From positions 1 through 64,000 of the forward strand of contig DEYP01000024.1 of NCBI GenBank assembly GCA_002364615.1: a stretch of DNA of 64,000 bases, written 5' to 3'. Positions 18,275 to 26,728 of the stretch are shown one piece after another; position 1 is the stretch's first letter; each line of letters opens with the position of its first letter. The position numbers and the translations under genes are program-made. The notes under the pieces are model-generated. The model saw nothing but the letters and a program-made list of their open reading frames with translations. It was not told the DNA's origin and made no database searches. Source of the DNA: Arsukibacterium sp. UBA3155. GTDB taxonomy: Bacteria > Pseudomonadota > Gammaproteobacteria > Enterobacterales > Alteromonadaceae.

Positions 18275-18988
18275 TTACTGGCAACTGCCGCAGCACATCT
18301 GGCCGTCGGCTCCGTGGTTTGCTCTGGCAGGTTGTACGAATAAGATCTCATTTTCCAGCAAAATATGCTGCATTAAATCTTCTTTCAGTTCCTTTAACCC
18401 CAGATATAGCGCAGTCCAGGTATTACAGGCATCGGCAGGTAAGGTTATGTTGTTAGTCAGCATATCTAACGTTCCCAACGCATCGCCGTGTTGCAGATGT
18501 TCCTCTTCCATTACGCTGATTGGCCCTGAGGGATAAATCCCACCTGCCAGCATTGGAAACAGAATTTGCTCCTCTTTTACCATATGACTTTCCAGCTCCT
18601 GATACATATCTTCCAGGTGTTGTGTTAGCCCAGTCGGGCAATTTGGATCATCAGCATGTACGTGCTCAACACGCCTTGCCAGCCTGATGACCTCAGGCAA
18701 TTGCAGCCGATGCCGCTGGTGAAACCGATGTAAAATATGCTCAATAAGATCTTTTACCGGTTTCGCGCGCCAATCAGTAATGTCTCCGTCTTGCTGTTGT
18801 AATACGCTTAGGGCGTCAAGAATTGGAGTAGCATCCTGTTCTTTTTTTGCCAGCGCTTCACGTAAGCTATGTTGGCCGCCACAGCAAAAATCCAGTTTAT
18901 ACTGATGAAATACGGCAGTGGCACCAGCAAGTGTAGTGGCGATTTGCCCTAAAGACTGATCTAAAAACGATATAGTTGTGAAAGACAT
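18275..18988 (-). CDS. ytfE: Di-iron iron-sulfur cluster repair protein YtfE (RIC)
   Basis: This 237-residue protein repairs iron-sulfur clusters damaged by nitric oxide or oxidants. The N-terminal ScdA-type domain has the LDFCCGGQ motif (about residues 33-40). The hemerythrin-like part supplies the di-iron histidines and glutamates (HRFHQRHR, HVKEEQ-type segments MVKEEQILFP and EEHLQHGD). It ends with MCCGSCQ, a short cysteine-rich tail that I do not associate with E. coli YtfE. The gene is divergent from norR and has a sigma-54 promoter, which fits NO-induced expression by NorR. The ATG at 18988 has AGGAG upstream. Confidence 0.92.
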   Translation of the reverse strand: MSFTTISFLDQSLGQIATTLAGATAVFHQYKLDFCCGGQHSLREALAKKEQDATPILDALSVLQQQDGDITDWRAKPVKDLIEHILHRFHQRHRLQLPEVIRLARRVEHVHADDPNCPTGLTQHLEDMYQELESHMVKEEQILFPMLAGGIYPSGPISVMEEEHLQHGDALGTLDMLTNNITLPADACNTWTALYLGLKELKEDLMQHILLENEILFVQPARANHGADGQMCCGSCQ

Positions 18989-19046
18989 ACTAACTCCTGC
19001 TTGATTAATTTAAGGGGCGCGTTAACAACGCGGTTAACGTTAGATG

Positions 19047-19061
19047 GCAAGAGTCAGGCCA
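19047..19061 (-). promoter_or_regulatory. Sigma-54 promoter of ytfE
   Basis: On the minus strand the sequence is TGGCCT-N5-TTGC, with the -24 GG and -12 GC elements at the correct 10-bp spacing. It lies about 60 bases before the ytfE start, and the adjacent gene is the sigma-54 activator NorR, so NorR is the expected activator. Confidence 0.7.
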
Positions 19062-19103
19062 TAACTACCACCTTTGATTTATATGGCTTTATTTTGCACT
19101 GTG

Positions 19104-19114
19104 GTAAATTGCAC
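19104..19114. promoter_or_regulatory. Possible NorR enhancer site
   Basis: GTAAATTGCAC fits the minimal GT-N7-AC pattern described for NorR. It is about 50 bp upstream of the sigma-54 promoter. Only one such site was found, whereas E. coli has three, so this is weak. Confidence 0.3.
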
Positions 19115-19157
19115 CCACTAAAGTCTGGGTAATAAATACTCAAGGGTAAAAATAACC

Positions 19158-20684
19158 ATGTTGCAAGAAAGTTTAATTGCCGATTTAGTCACTGAGTTAC
19201 CTGCGGCCGTGCGCCTGCAAAGACTGGTGAGTACATTACGCAGCCATTTCAGCTGTGGTGCGGTAGGTCTGCTAAGGCTCGAGCATGAAGCCCTTAAACC
19301 GGTTGCGCTGCATGGTTTAGTGCGTGAAGCGCAGGGCCGGCGTTTTGTAGTGGCAGAACATCCTCGGTTAGCGGCTATTCTGGCCAGTCGCAACCCGGTG
19401 CGGTTTGAACCTGAATCTGAGTTACCGGATCCTTACGATGGTTTGCTGGAGGATCAGCCGGGTCAGGTCTTGCCAGTGCATGATTGTATGGGCATCTCTC
19501 TGTTTGTCGAAGGGCGCTGCTGGGGAGTGCTAACCCTGGATGCGTTGCAGGCCGGTAGCTTTTCTCAGGCGGCTGTGTATGAGTTGCAGCGCTACAGCCT
19601 GTTGGTTGAGGCCGCAGTGCGGATGACAGAGCTGGAACAAGCAAACCGGGCACTTCGGCTTAATCATCAGGCAGATGAACAGCAATTTGAACCTGCTGCG
19701 AAACAGCGCTATGAGCTGATAGGTCAAAGCAAAGTGCTGCAACAAATTTTGCAGGAGCTAAGGGTGGTAGCCAGCTCAGATTTACCCGTGTTGTTACTCG
19801 GCGAGACAGGGGTGGGCAAAGAGTTATTTGCCCGGCATTTGCATCGAAGTTCAGCCCGCGCATCCAAACCAATGGTGTATATCAATTGCGCGGCATTACC
19901 GGAAAGCCTGGCAGAAAGCGAATTATTTGGTCATAGCAAAGGTGCATTTTCTGGTGCCCATACTGAACGGGCAGGTCGCTTTGAAGCCGCTGATGGCGGT
20001 ACGCTGTTTCTGGATGAGGTTGGAGAGCTGCCGCTATCGGTGCAAGCTAAGTTACTCAGAGTATTGCAAGATGGTGAAATTCAACGTTTGGGCTCAGATA
20101 AAACCCGGTTGGTTAATGTGCGCTTGGTTGCCGCAACCAATCGTGATTTAAAGCATCAGGTGAAAAGTGGCGAGTTTAGGGCCGACTTATATCATCGGTT
20201 ATCGGTGTACCCGTTGCCGATACCGCCCTTGCGGGAAAGGCCTGATGATATTCCACTGTTGGCCGGACATTTTTTAGAGCTAAACCGCAGCCGTTTAGGG
20301 TTGCGAGCGCTGCGTTTATCTTACGATGCTGAATTAGCAATATTAAGTTATAGCTGGCCGGGTAATGTCCGCGAGCTGGAACATGTAATAAGCCGGGCGG
20401 CGATTAAAGCATTAAGTCATGGCGCATCCCGCACTGACATTGTTACTCTGGAGGCGGCATTGCTTGATCTGGATACCGTGCCCTCAGCCATTGCACACAA
20501 TGAAACAAATGAGGTGCTGCAATTAAGCGGTATACCGTTAAAGCAAGCGGTCAACCAACTGCAACGACAAATGATTCAACAGGCAATAAGCCAGCACAAC
20601 GGCAGTTGGTCGTTAGCTGCCCGTCAGCTGGAGCTTGATCCCAGCAACCTGCATAAGCTGGCACAAAGGTTGGGCCTTAAATGA
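19158..20684 (+). CDS. norR: NorR-like sigma-54 activator responding to nitric oxide
   Basis: This is a 508-residue enhancer-binding protein with three parts. A GAF-type sensor occupies about residues 1-180, where NorR holds a mononuclear iron for NO. The AAA+ domain covers about 185-425, with Walker A G215-ETGVG-K221, the sigma-54 contact loop G262-A-F-S-G-A267 and Walker [13 protein letters not shown] helix-turn-helix lies near residues 475-508. The loop has serine in place of the usual threonine of GAFTGA, a conservative change. Divergent ytfE with a sigma-54 promoter is the likely direct target, and the quinol NO reductase at 35446 is a plausible further target. Confidence 0.9.
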   Translation: MLQESLIADLVTELPAAVRLQRLVSTLRSHFSCGAVGLLRLEHEALKPVALHGLVREAQGRRFVVAEHPRLAAILASRNPVRFEPESELPDPYDGLLEDQPGQVLPVHDCMGISLFVEGRCWGVLTLDALQAGSFSQAAVYELQRYSLLVEAAVRMTELEQANRALRLNHQADEQQFEPAAKQRYELIGQSKVLQQILQELRVVASSDLPVLLLGETGVGKELFARHLHRSSARASKPMVYINCAALPESLAESELFGHSKGAFSGAHTERAGRFEAADGGTLFLDEVGELPLSVQAKLLRVLQDGEIQRLGSDKTRLVNVRLVAATNRDLKHQVKSGEFRADLYHRLSVYPLPIPPLRERPDDIPLLAGHFLELNRSRLGLRALRLSYDAELAILSYSWPGNVRELEHVISRAAIKALSHGASRTDIVTLEAALLDLDTVPSAIAHNETNEVLQLSGIPLKQAVNQLQRQMIQQAISQHNGSWSLAARQLELDPSNLHKLAQRLGLK

Positions 20685-21092
20685 ATGGTAAAAGACATAA
20701 TGTGGCACTATAGCCGGATGCTGTGCTGGCGGGCACTGGCCATTGTCAGCTTAGCGCTGGGGCTGTTAGGCATACCCTTGCCGGGCATGCCGACGGTACC
20801 TTTTATTTTGCTTAGCGCCTGGTCGGCAGGTAAAGGCTGGCCTGCATTGGAGCAACGATTGCTGACACATCCGCAATTAGGCCCACCCATTCTGGCCTGG
20901 CGCCAAAACGGGGTGGTGCCGCGTCGCGCCAAATACCTGGCCAGCGGCATGATGCTGATCAGCGTGGTGCTGTTACAGTTCTCAGCAGCGCCCTTGATCC
21001 TAAGACTGTTGCTGCCATGTTTTATATTAATGGTGGCGCTTTGGCTATGGCGCCGCCCCGAACAAGCGATACAGGATAACAATGATGACTAA
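20685..21092 (+). CDS. ybaN: YbaN family (DUF454) inner-membrane protein
   Basis: This 135-residue protein has the DUF454 pattern: LGLLGIPLPGMPTVPFILLSAW near the N-terminus and basic, tryptophan-containing ends. Four hydrophobic stretches indicate an inner-membrane protein. Function is unknown in E. coli. It starts at the base after the norR stop and overlaps moeB by 11 bases, so it belongs to a norR-ybaN-moeB transcription unit. An internal ATG at 20700 is an alternative start. Confidence 0.8.
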   Translation: MVKDIMWHYSRMLCWRALAIVSLALGLLGIPLPGMPTVPFILLSAWSAGKGWPALEQRLLTHPQLGPPILAWRQNGVVPRRAKYLASGMMLISVVLLQFSAAPLILRLLLPCFILMVALWLWRRPEQAIQDNNDD

Positions 21093-21849
21093 GCCTACTG
21101 ATCCGCCAGCCCTTAATGCAGAGCAAGCGATGCGTTATAGCCGCCAGCTGATGCTGCCGGCAATGGATTTTCGTGGTCAGGAGGCTTTACTGGCAAGTAA
21201 GGTGCTTTTGGTTGGCATGGGCGGGCTTGGTTGTGCGGCAGCCCCTTATTTAGTGGCCAGCGGTATCGGCAGTATTACCCTGGTAGACGATGACACTATT
21301 GACCGTAGTAATCTGCAACGGCAAATTTTGTATCGGGAAGCTGATATCGGGCTTAGTAAAGTGCAACAGGCTGCCGCGGGTTTACGCCAGTTAAACTCTG
21401 ACATTGAAATACACGCGTTGCAGCAACGTTTAACTGCAGACGGTTTAGCTGAGCTGATACCCCAATTTTCACTGGTACTTGATTGCACCGATAACCTTGA
21501 CACCCGCAATGCCATTAACGCCGCCTGTGTTAAGGCGAAAGTGCCGTTGGTATCAGGTGCGGCGATCCGCTTCGAGGGCCAGGTGGCCAGCTTTAGTATG
21601 CAAGACGATGATGCCTGCTATCACTGTTTAAGCCAGTTATTTGGTGAGCAGCAACTTAGCTGTATGGAAGCCGGTATTCTAAGCCCGGTAGTGGGTGTTA
21701 TCGGCACCATGCAGGCGCTGGAAGCGGTAAAAATTCTGGCGAAAGTAGGTGCGCCGCTGTATGGCAAATTACAGTTATTTGATGCTTTGACCAGCCAATG
21801 GCGCCAGTTTGGTTTAAGCAAAGACCCGGGCTGCACTGTTTGTGGTTAA
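21082..21849 (+). CDS. moeB: Molybdopterin-synthase adenylyltransferase MoeB
   Basis: This 255-residue ThiF/E1-like enzyme adenylates the C-terminal glycine of MoaD in molybdopterin synthesis. The nucleotide-binding GMGGLGCAAAPYLVASGIG, the substrate segment LDCTDNLDTRN and the zinc-binding pairs CYHC and CTVC are visible. MoeB and ThiF are close relatives; the many molybdenum-cofactor genes here (moaBCDE, moeA, mogA, mobA, modABC) favour MoeB. It overlaps ybaN by 11 bases. An internal ATG follows immediately (MMTK), so the exact start is uncertain by one codon. Confidence 0.88.
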   Translation: MMTKPTDPPALNAEQAMRYSRQLMLPAMDFRGQEALLASKVLLVGMGGLGCAAAPYLVASGIGSITLVDDDTIDRSNLQRQILYREADIGLSKVQQAAAGLRQLNSDIEIHALQQRLTADGLAELIPQFSLVLDCTDNLDTRNAINAACVKAKVPLVSGAAIRFEGQVASFSMQDDDACYHCLSQLFGEQQLSCMEAGILSPVVGVIGTMQALEAVKILAKVGAPLYGKLQLFDALTSQWRQFGLSKDPGCTVCG

Positions 21850-21861
21850 TGCTTGCTGCGA

Positions 21862-22251
21862 TTACCGCAGTGCCGGCTTAGCCGTTTGTGGCAGTATATC
21901 GCTATGCACCTTTTGCAATAGTTTATAAGCATCACCTAAATCACAGTTTTCATGCTCACGTTTTTTATAACCCATTGACGTTAACTCAATATGCCAGGTT
22001 GGCACCACATCTACTGTGGCCAGGGTTTGTTTTACACAGTTAAGCGGGCAGCCATCGACAGCAAGAATTGACCGGCCAGACTGCGCGACTTTTACCAGCT
22101 GCTTTACCTTGCCACCCACTCCGGCAATACAGGACATTTGCGCTGAACCTTCGCGATCCAGTACTACGGCTAAATCGTTGGCCAGCTGCGCGACGTTAGA
22201 GCAGCCGGAGCAAGAATATACCAGGGGTTTGTCGTTGTAATCAGGGCTCAT
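21862..22251 (-). CDS. DGC-domain putative zinc-binding protein, FNR/NarL-controlled
   Basis: This is a 129-residue cytoplasmic protein with the DGC-domain pattern: an N-terminal CSGCSNVAQLAND, a central CIAGVGG and the name-giving V-D-G-C-P-L-N-C-V-K. These four or five cysteines probably bind zinc or another metal. The biochemical function of the family is unknown. The gene lies between moeB (convergent) and nnrS. Its own promoter has a perfect FNR box and a NarL-type palindrome (see below), so it should be made when oxygen is absent and nitrate present. I use the ATG at 22251; a GTG at 22260 is possible and neither has a strong ribosome site. Confidence 0.75.
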   Translation of the reverse strand: MSPDYNDKPLVYSCSGCSNVAQLANDLAVVLDREGSAQMSCIAGVGGKVKQLVKVAQSGRSILAVDGCPLNCVKQTLATVDVVPTWHIELTSMGYKKREHENCDLGDAYKLLQKVHSDILPQTAKPALR

Positions 22252-22283
22252 AGCGGGCACCGTTGTTGAATGACTATCTACCC

Positions 22284-22324
22284 AGTGTAAAAGCTGCAGC
22301 GCGCGGCGACTTGATATAAATCAA
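22284..22324 (-). promoter_or_regulatory. FNR class II promoter of the DGC gene
   Basis: A perfect FNR palindrome TTGATATAAATCAA (22311-22324) is followed on the minus strand, after 21 bp, by TACACT (22284-22289). This places the box near -41.5, where FNR activates directly. It is oriented towards the DGC-domain gene. Confidence 0.75.
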
Positions 22325-22338
22325 AGCCGCGCCGCAGT

Positions 22339-22354
22339 TACCACTTCAGAGGTA
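22339..22354. promoter_or_regulatory. NarL/NarP-type 7-2-7 site
   Basis: TACCACT-TC-AGAGGTA fits the inverted heptamer pair spaced by 2 bp recognised by NarL-family regulators. It sits just upstream of the FNR box, about 70 bp before the predicted start of transcription of the DGC gene. Confidence 0.5.
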
Positions 22355-22376
22355 ATCTCGTTCAGAGGTAATCTCG
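22345..22376. repeat. Tandem 16-bp repeat
   Basis: TTCAGAGGTAATCTCG occurs twice in direct succession (22345-22360 and 22361-22376), just after the nnrS stop. Each unit carries a GAGGTA element that forms half of the NarL-type site next to it. Confidence 0.75.
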
Positions 22377-22378
22377 CT

Positions 22379-23581
22379 TCAGCCAGGCCGGCCGTCTGGC
22401 CTTGGCGTTGTTAGCACCGGGAAATACACCAGTACGTACAACAAGTAGGCCAGCACCCAGCCGCCGACGCCCAGCCATAGCCACTGCATGGTTTGTGCTG
22501 GCCATAGCCAGATCAGCAGGGTACGGCTGACAGCAGCGGCGAGCACCAGCAAAAATGCCAGCGACATAATGGTATGCGGTTTTAACATGCGGCCGCTGTG
22601 ACCCAACGACACCCGGGCCATCATGCTTAAAATCATACTGCCCATAGCACCGGCGGTTAACGTGTGCAGCGCAACGCTATTGCTGATATTAACACCGGCG
22701 TAGCGGGCGCTGTAGAGTGCCAGGCCAATTGGGATACACCAATACGCCACATGCAGCGACCACAACAGCGGCACTTTTAAGGTGATCCATATTTTCCAGC
22801 GCAGGCAGCGCAGCGCGGTTAAGGCAGCGCTAAGCGCAAATAACCCACTGATTGCCATGGCAGGCAGATATTGGGTAAAGGCAAAAAAGTGCAATACAAA
22901 AATCAGCCAGAGTGAGCCCAGCGCAACGCGATCCAGCCAAAGCCAGGCTTCCACCTTTTTAGTTTGGGTGCCATTAGCGGTAAACATCGGCAATACCCGA
23001 CCACCGACGATGGCCATCAGTAACGTCACTAACCAGACCGCATTCTGGCTGCCAAGTTGAATCAGTTCAAAGCGGTTAGTGGCGACGCCAATGTACATCA
23101 GGGCATTGCAAGCGGTAAGTAACAGCAGTACCGGGATAAAAAATAAGTTTCTGGTTTGTCCGGTTTGTAGTAAAGGCTTTGCGAGCAGAAAGGCGCAAAC
23201 CGGTAAAAAGCTCAGATCCACAGCTGCGACTAACAGCAGCGGCAGGTCCTGACCAAAAAGTAGTAGTAATCTGCCTGCCAGCCACAACAGACTGATAAAC
23301 AGCAAACTTTTACCATGCGGTGCGCGCAGACCGGTCCAGTTTTGTACTGCGGTTAGCAAAAAACCGATGATAATCGCAGTAACAAAACCAAACAGCATTT
23401 CATGGCTATGCCAGAACAAGACATTGGCGAAGGGTTTAAGCTGAATGTGACCGGAAAGCGTCAAACCCCAAAGTAGCATAGCAATAGCGCTAAACGCTGC
23501 ACCACATAAAAACATTGGCCGAAACGCCTGGCGTAGCAGTGGTAACAGCTTTTGTTCGGTTGCCAGATCAGTTATTTGCAT
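22379..23581 (-). CDS. nnrS: NnrS family haem-copper membrane protein
   Basis: This 400-residue protein has about 12 membrane segments and the NnrS signatures FWHSHEMLFGF near the N-terminus and ALHTLTAGAMGSMILSMMARVSLGHSGR in the middle. NnrS proteins occur with NO and nitrite metabolism, and in Vibrio cholerae NnrS relieves NO stress by keeping NO from iron pools. The start overlaps the narK1 stop by 10 bases, so the two are translationally coupled. Many conserved histidines (haem/copper ligands) are present. Length is typical. Confidence 0.9.
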   Translation of the reverse strand: MQITDLATEQKLLPLLRQAFRPMFLCGAAFSAIAMLLWGLTLSGHIQLKPFANVLFWHSHEMLFGFVTAIIIGFLLTAVQNWTGLRAPHGKSLLFISLLWLAGRLLLLFGQDLPLLLVAAVDLSFLPVCAFLLAKPLLQTGQTRNLFFIPVLLLLTACNALMYIGVATNRFELIQLGSQNAVWLVTLLMAIVGGRVLPMFTANGTQTKKVEAWLWLDRVALGSLWLIFVLHFFAFTQYLPAMAISGLFALSAALTALRCLRWKIWITLKVPLLWSLHVAYWCIPIGLALYSARYAGVNISNSVALHTLTAGAMGSMILSMMARVSLGHSGRMLKPHTIMSLAFLLVLAAAVSRTLLIWLWPAQTMQWLWLGVGGWVLAYLLYVLVYFPVLTTPRPDGRPG

Positions 23582-24900
23582 GGTGGGTCCTCATGTTCAA
23601 AAGGTATATCGTCATCAAGTAAAAAATTGTCGCGGCGCGCCTGAGCCAATTTTTGTTGGTACTGCGCCGCCTGATTAGCAAAAAACATGGTGATCATACA
23701 CATCGCCAATACGCCATATAGAATCATAAAACAGCCGGTAATGATGCCCAGAGCATCTTGTGCCAGGCCAAATACAATAGGCAGGGTGCAGCCACCGAGC
23801 GCACCAATAGCCGCAACAAATCCACCGGTGCTACCCATATGATGTGGGTAGTAATCGTGGATGACTTTATACACGCTGGCTCTGCCGAAGCCCTGAGCTA
23901 CGCCGATGACAAATATCAGTAAGGTAAACCACCAGACATTTAAACCAATCTCTAATTGTACGTTTTTCTCCATGCCATGAATAATCAGCGTAGTGGGTGG
24001 ATAGCTTAAGAAAAACAGACAGATAATGCAGACCCAGAACACACTCCAGTTTACCGCACGACCGCCGTAGCGATCAGCAAACCAACCGCCCAGTGCTCTT
24101 ACCATGCTGGAGGTAGCGACAAAAAATAAGGTAAAGGCCATTGCATGCGGTGCACTCATTGCATAGGCTTGCATATAATATTGCGGTAGCCATAACAGCA
24201 ATGCTAAAAAGCTGCCAAAAACAAAATAATAATAGAGTGAAAAGCGCCAGATCCTGGCGTCACTGGCCAGTTGACGCAGACTTAGTGAGGGGGTTTCAGG
24301 ATAAGCCTGAGCCGGTTCAGCCGGCGAAAAAACGGCAAACAGGGTGGTAATCATCAGCATGCCTGCTGCATACAATGGGCCTACCCACTGCCAGCCAAGA
24401 TGATGGATGGTCAGAGGCACCAGTACAAAGGTTATCGCCACCCCGGCATTACCAACCCCGAATAGCCCAAGTGCCCGGCCCTGGCGGCTGGAAGCAAACC
24501 AGCTACTGACGTAGCGTACACCCAGGGTAAAAGATACACCGCTTAACCCAAACCACAGGCCCAGAAATAAGTAACCAGCATAGCTGCTAACCAGCGGTAG
24601 CATTAGCAGTGCCGGAATGATTATCAGCATTTGATATATCCAAATACGGCGACTGCTGATCCGATCAGCCAGCATGCCGAAGGGCAGTCGCAACACGGCG
24701 CCGCTTAAGATAGGTGCTGCCAGCAAAATGCCATATTCGGTAGCACTTAAACTAAGTTGTTGTTGCAACGTGATGCCCATAACGGCATATAGCGTCCAAA
24801 CCGAAAAGCAAGCCGCAAAAGCCAGCGTTGCCAGTAATAGGGCTCTGTTCGCTTCAGGCAATGTGGCCTGGGCCAGTGTCGTCGGAGCGCGGTGCGCCAT
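23572..24900 (-). CDS. narK: Nitrate/nitrite transporter, NarK1/NasA type
   Basis: This is a 442-residue major-facilitator protein with about 12 membrane helices. The NNP signatures are present: EYGILLAAPILSGAVLRLPFGMLADR early, and FGVGNAGVAITFVLVPL in the nitrate-signature helix. The first gene of a narK1-nnrS operon, it should import nitrate, probably with protons, or exchange nitrite. I use the ATG at 24900; an open frame continues to 25023 but the extra 41 residues are not membrane-like and have no good start. It is divergent from the second transporter, sharing a 301-bp regulatory region. Confidence 0.85.
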   Translation of the reverse strand: MAHRAPTTLAQATLPEANRALLLATLAFAACFSVWTLYAVMGITLQQQLSLSATEYGILLAAPILSGAVLRLPFGMLADRISSRRIWIYQMLIIIPALLMLPLVSSYAGYLFLGLWFGLSGVSFTLGVRYVSSWFASSRQGRALGLFGVGNAGVAITFVLVPLTIHHLGWQWVGPLYAAGMLMITTLFAVFSPAEPAQAYPETPSLSLRQLASDARIWRFSLYYYFVFGSFLALLLWLPQYYMQAYAMSAPHAMAFTLFFVATSSMVRALGGWFADRYGGRAVNWSVFWVCIICLFFLSYPPTTLIIHGMEKNVQLEIGLNVWWFTLLIFVIGVAQGFGRASVYKVIHDYYPHHMGSTGGFVAAIGALGGCTLPIVFGLAQDALGIITGCFMILYGVLAMCMITMFFANQAAQYQQKLAQARRDNFLLDDDIPFEHEDPPCK

Positions 24901-25071
24901 AGCAAATATCCGCTGCAAATGATTACTGCGTAGTGTAACGCCAAAGCGAGCTGTTGCCGCAGCAATGAGGGTGTACCTCCGACGCGCTGGTGAAGGCAAT
25001 GCCCGCCACAGGGTTAAACCCATGTAGGTAGGTAGTATCGGTAGCTGGCAGGGTGCGGCAGTGCTACGAAC

Positions 25072-25087
25072 TACCTATAAAGTAGTA
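25072..25087. promoter_or_regulatory. NarL/NarP-type 7-2-7 site between two narK-type genes
   Basis: TACCTAT-AA-AGTAGTA is a close match to the NarL-family 7-2-7 palindrome. It lies in the 301-bp gap between the divergent transporters, about 100 bp upstream of the predicted transcription start of the rightward one. Apart from this site and the FNR promoter, I see nothing else in the gap. Confidence 0.6.
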
Positions 25088-25124
25088 TCTGTTTGTTTTT
25101 ATGGGAAAACCTGACTGAGCAGCT

Positions 25125-25166
25125 TTGTTTTATATCAATGATTTTAGCCTTTTAGCTCTCTACACT
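25125..25166 (+). promoter_or_regulatory. FNR class II promoter of the rightward transporter
   Basis: TTGTT-TTAT-ATCAA (25125-25138) is one mismatch from the FNR consensus. TACACT (25161-25166) follows after 22 bp, placing the box near -41.5. The start codon at 25202 is about 30 bases downstream of the expected transcription start. Confidence 0.65.
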
Positions 25167-25201
25167 AGGCGCAGTTAATTGTTAACTCTGTGGAGAATGT
25201 T

Positions 25202-26698
25202 ATGGCTGGTCCTGCTTTAGCAACGCCAAGCGGTGGTGGGTTAAACCTGCTTAATTTCGCTGAACAAAAAATAAAAATGCTGCATCTAACCTGGTTTGCC
25301 TTTTTTCTAACCTTTGTGATCTGGTTCGCTCATGCGCCATTGCTGATCCATATTAAAGAAGCGCTGGCACTGACTGATGCTCAGGTTAAAGCGTTGCTGA
25401 TTTTAAACGTTGCTATTACCATCCCGGCGCGGATAGTGGTGGGTATGCTGGTAGACCGTTATGGCCCCCGCATTATGTACTCCTTACTGTTGTTTATCTC
25501 CGCGTTGCTCTGTATTGGTTTTGCATTTGCTCAAACGTTTGATGCGCTGGCATTGTTTCGTTTTTTACTGGGCTTTGTCGGTGCCGGTTTTGTTGTGGGT
25601 ATTCGTTTGGTGGGCGAGTGGTTTCCACACCATCAGGTCGGCACCGCTGAAGGTATTTATGGCGGTTGGGGTAACTTTGGTTCGGCCGCAGCAGCCATGA
25701 CGCTACCGCTCCTGGCTCTGGCTTATGGTGGCGCAGACGGCTGGCGCTATGCCATTGGTACTGTAGGCGTTATCAGTGCGGTATATGCATTGGTGTTCTA
25801 TAAATATGCCCGTAATACCCCTAAAGGCTCGGTGTATTTTAAACCGAAAAAAACCGGTGCCATGGTAGTGTCAAGCTGGGGTGCGCTTTGGGGCCTGATA
25901 CTGATGAATATTCCTATGCATTTGGCCTTGGGGATGTTGGCCTGGCGGTTATCTCCAGCGGGCGTTAATTTGTTCTCTACTGATATGATGTATGTGTTCT
26001 GGGGCATATTGTTGCTGTTGTTTACGGTGCAAACTCAGCAAACCTGGCGGATTAATGTCGAGCATTTGCGTGCTGGTGTAGCGGAGGCTGATAAATACAG
26101 TTTTAAGCAGGTGAGTATCCTGAATATTGCCTATTTTGCCACCTTTGGCTCTGAGCTGGCCGTGGTTTCCATGCTGCCTTTGTACTTTCTGGAAACCTTT
26201 GAAGGCATCAGCGCCGTTAAAGCGGGTATGCTGGCATCAGGCTTTGCCTTTATGAATTTAGTATCGCGGCCGATGGGCGGTTGGTTCTCTGACAAATTTG
26301 GCCGGCGCAGAAGTATGCTGATGTTAATTGGCGGCCTGGCCGCTGGCTATTTCCTGATGGGTTTGATGGACAGCCATTGGTGGATCCCACTGGCGGTGCT
26401 GGCAACCATGGCCTGTAGCTTCTTTGTGCAGGCAGGTGAGGGCGCGGTGTTTGCCATAGTGCCACTGATTAAACGCAGCATGACCGGCCAGATCGCTGGC
26501 ATGGCCGGTGCTTATGGTAACGTGGGTGCTGTGGTGTATTTAACGGTGCTAAGCTATGTCAGCTACAGTATGTTTTTCTATGTGATTGCAGCCTCTGCCC
26601 TGGTGGGCCTGGTTGCGGTTATGTTTTTGGACGACCCGAAAGGCCATATTACTGAAGTCGGGGAAGACGGTACTGTGCATCGGATTAACGTTGGTTAA
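25202..26698 (+). CDS. NNP-family nitrate/nitrite transporter (second type)
   Basis: This is a 498-residue major-facilitator protein with about 12 membrane helices. Nitrate-porter signatures are visible: FVGAGFVVGIRLVGEWFPHHQVGTAEGIYGGWGNFGSAAA and a second copy-like AGMAGAYGNVGAVVYL. Its N-terminal half differs clearly from the narK genes at 23572 and 52208, so it is a separate branch. TGGAGAA lies just before the ATG at 25202. The gene after it, 30 bases away, is a PP2C-kinase fusion, and both end at a strong terminator. FNR and NarL-type sites upstream indicate use during nitrate respiration rather than assimilation. Confidence 0.88.
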   Translation: MAGPALATPSGGGLNLLNFAEQKIKMLHLTWFAFFLTFVIWFAHAPLLIHIKEALALTDAQVKALLILNVAITIPARIVVGMLVDRYGPRIMYSLLLFISALLCIGFAFAQTFDALALFRFLLGFVGAGFVVGIRLVGEWFPHHQVGTAEGIYGGWGNFGSAAAAMTLPLLALAYGGADGWRYAIGTVGVISAVYALVFYKYARNTPKGSVYFKPKKTGAMVVSSWGALWGLILMNIPMHLALGMLAWRLSPAGVNLFSTDMMYVFWGILLLLFTVQTQQTWRINVEHLRAGVAEADKYSFKQVSILNIAYFATFGSELAVVSMLPLYFLETFEGISAVKAGMLASGFAFMNLVSRPMGGWFSDKFGRRRSMLMLIGGLAAGYFLMGLMDSHWWIPLAVLATMACSFFVQAGEGAVFAIVPLIKRSMTGQIAGMAGAYGNVGAVVYLTVLSYVSYSMFFYVIAASALVGLVAVMFLDDPKGHITEVGEDGTVHRINVG

Positions 26699-26728
26699 TG
26701 TGGTTATTGCTGGAAAAAGGATTAACAG

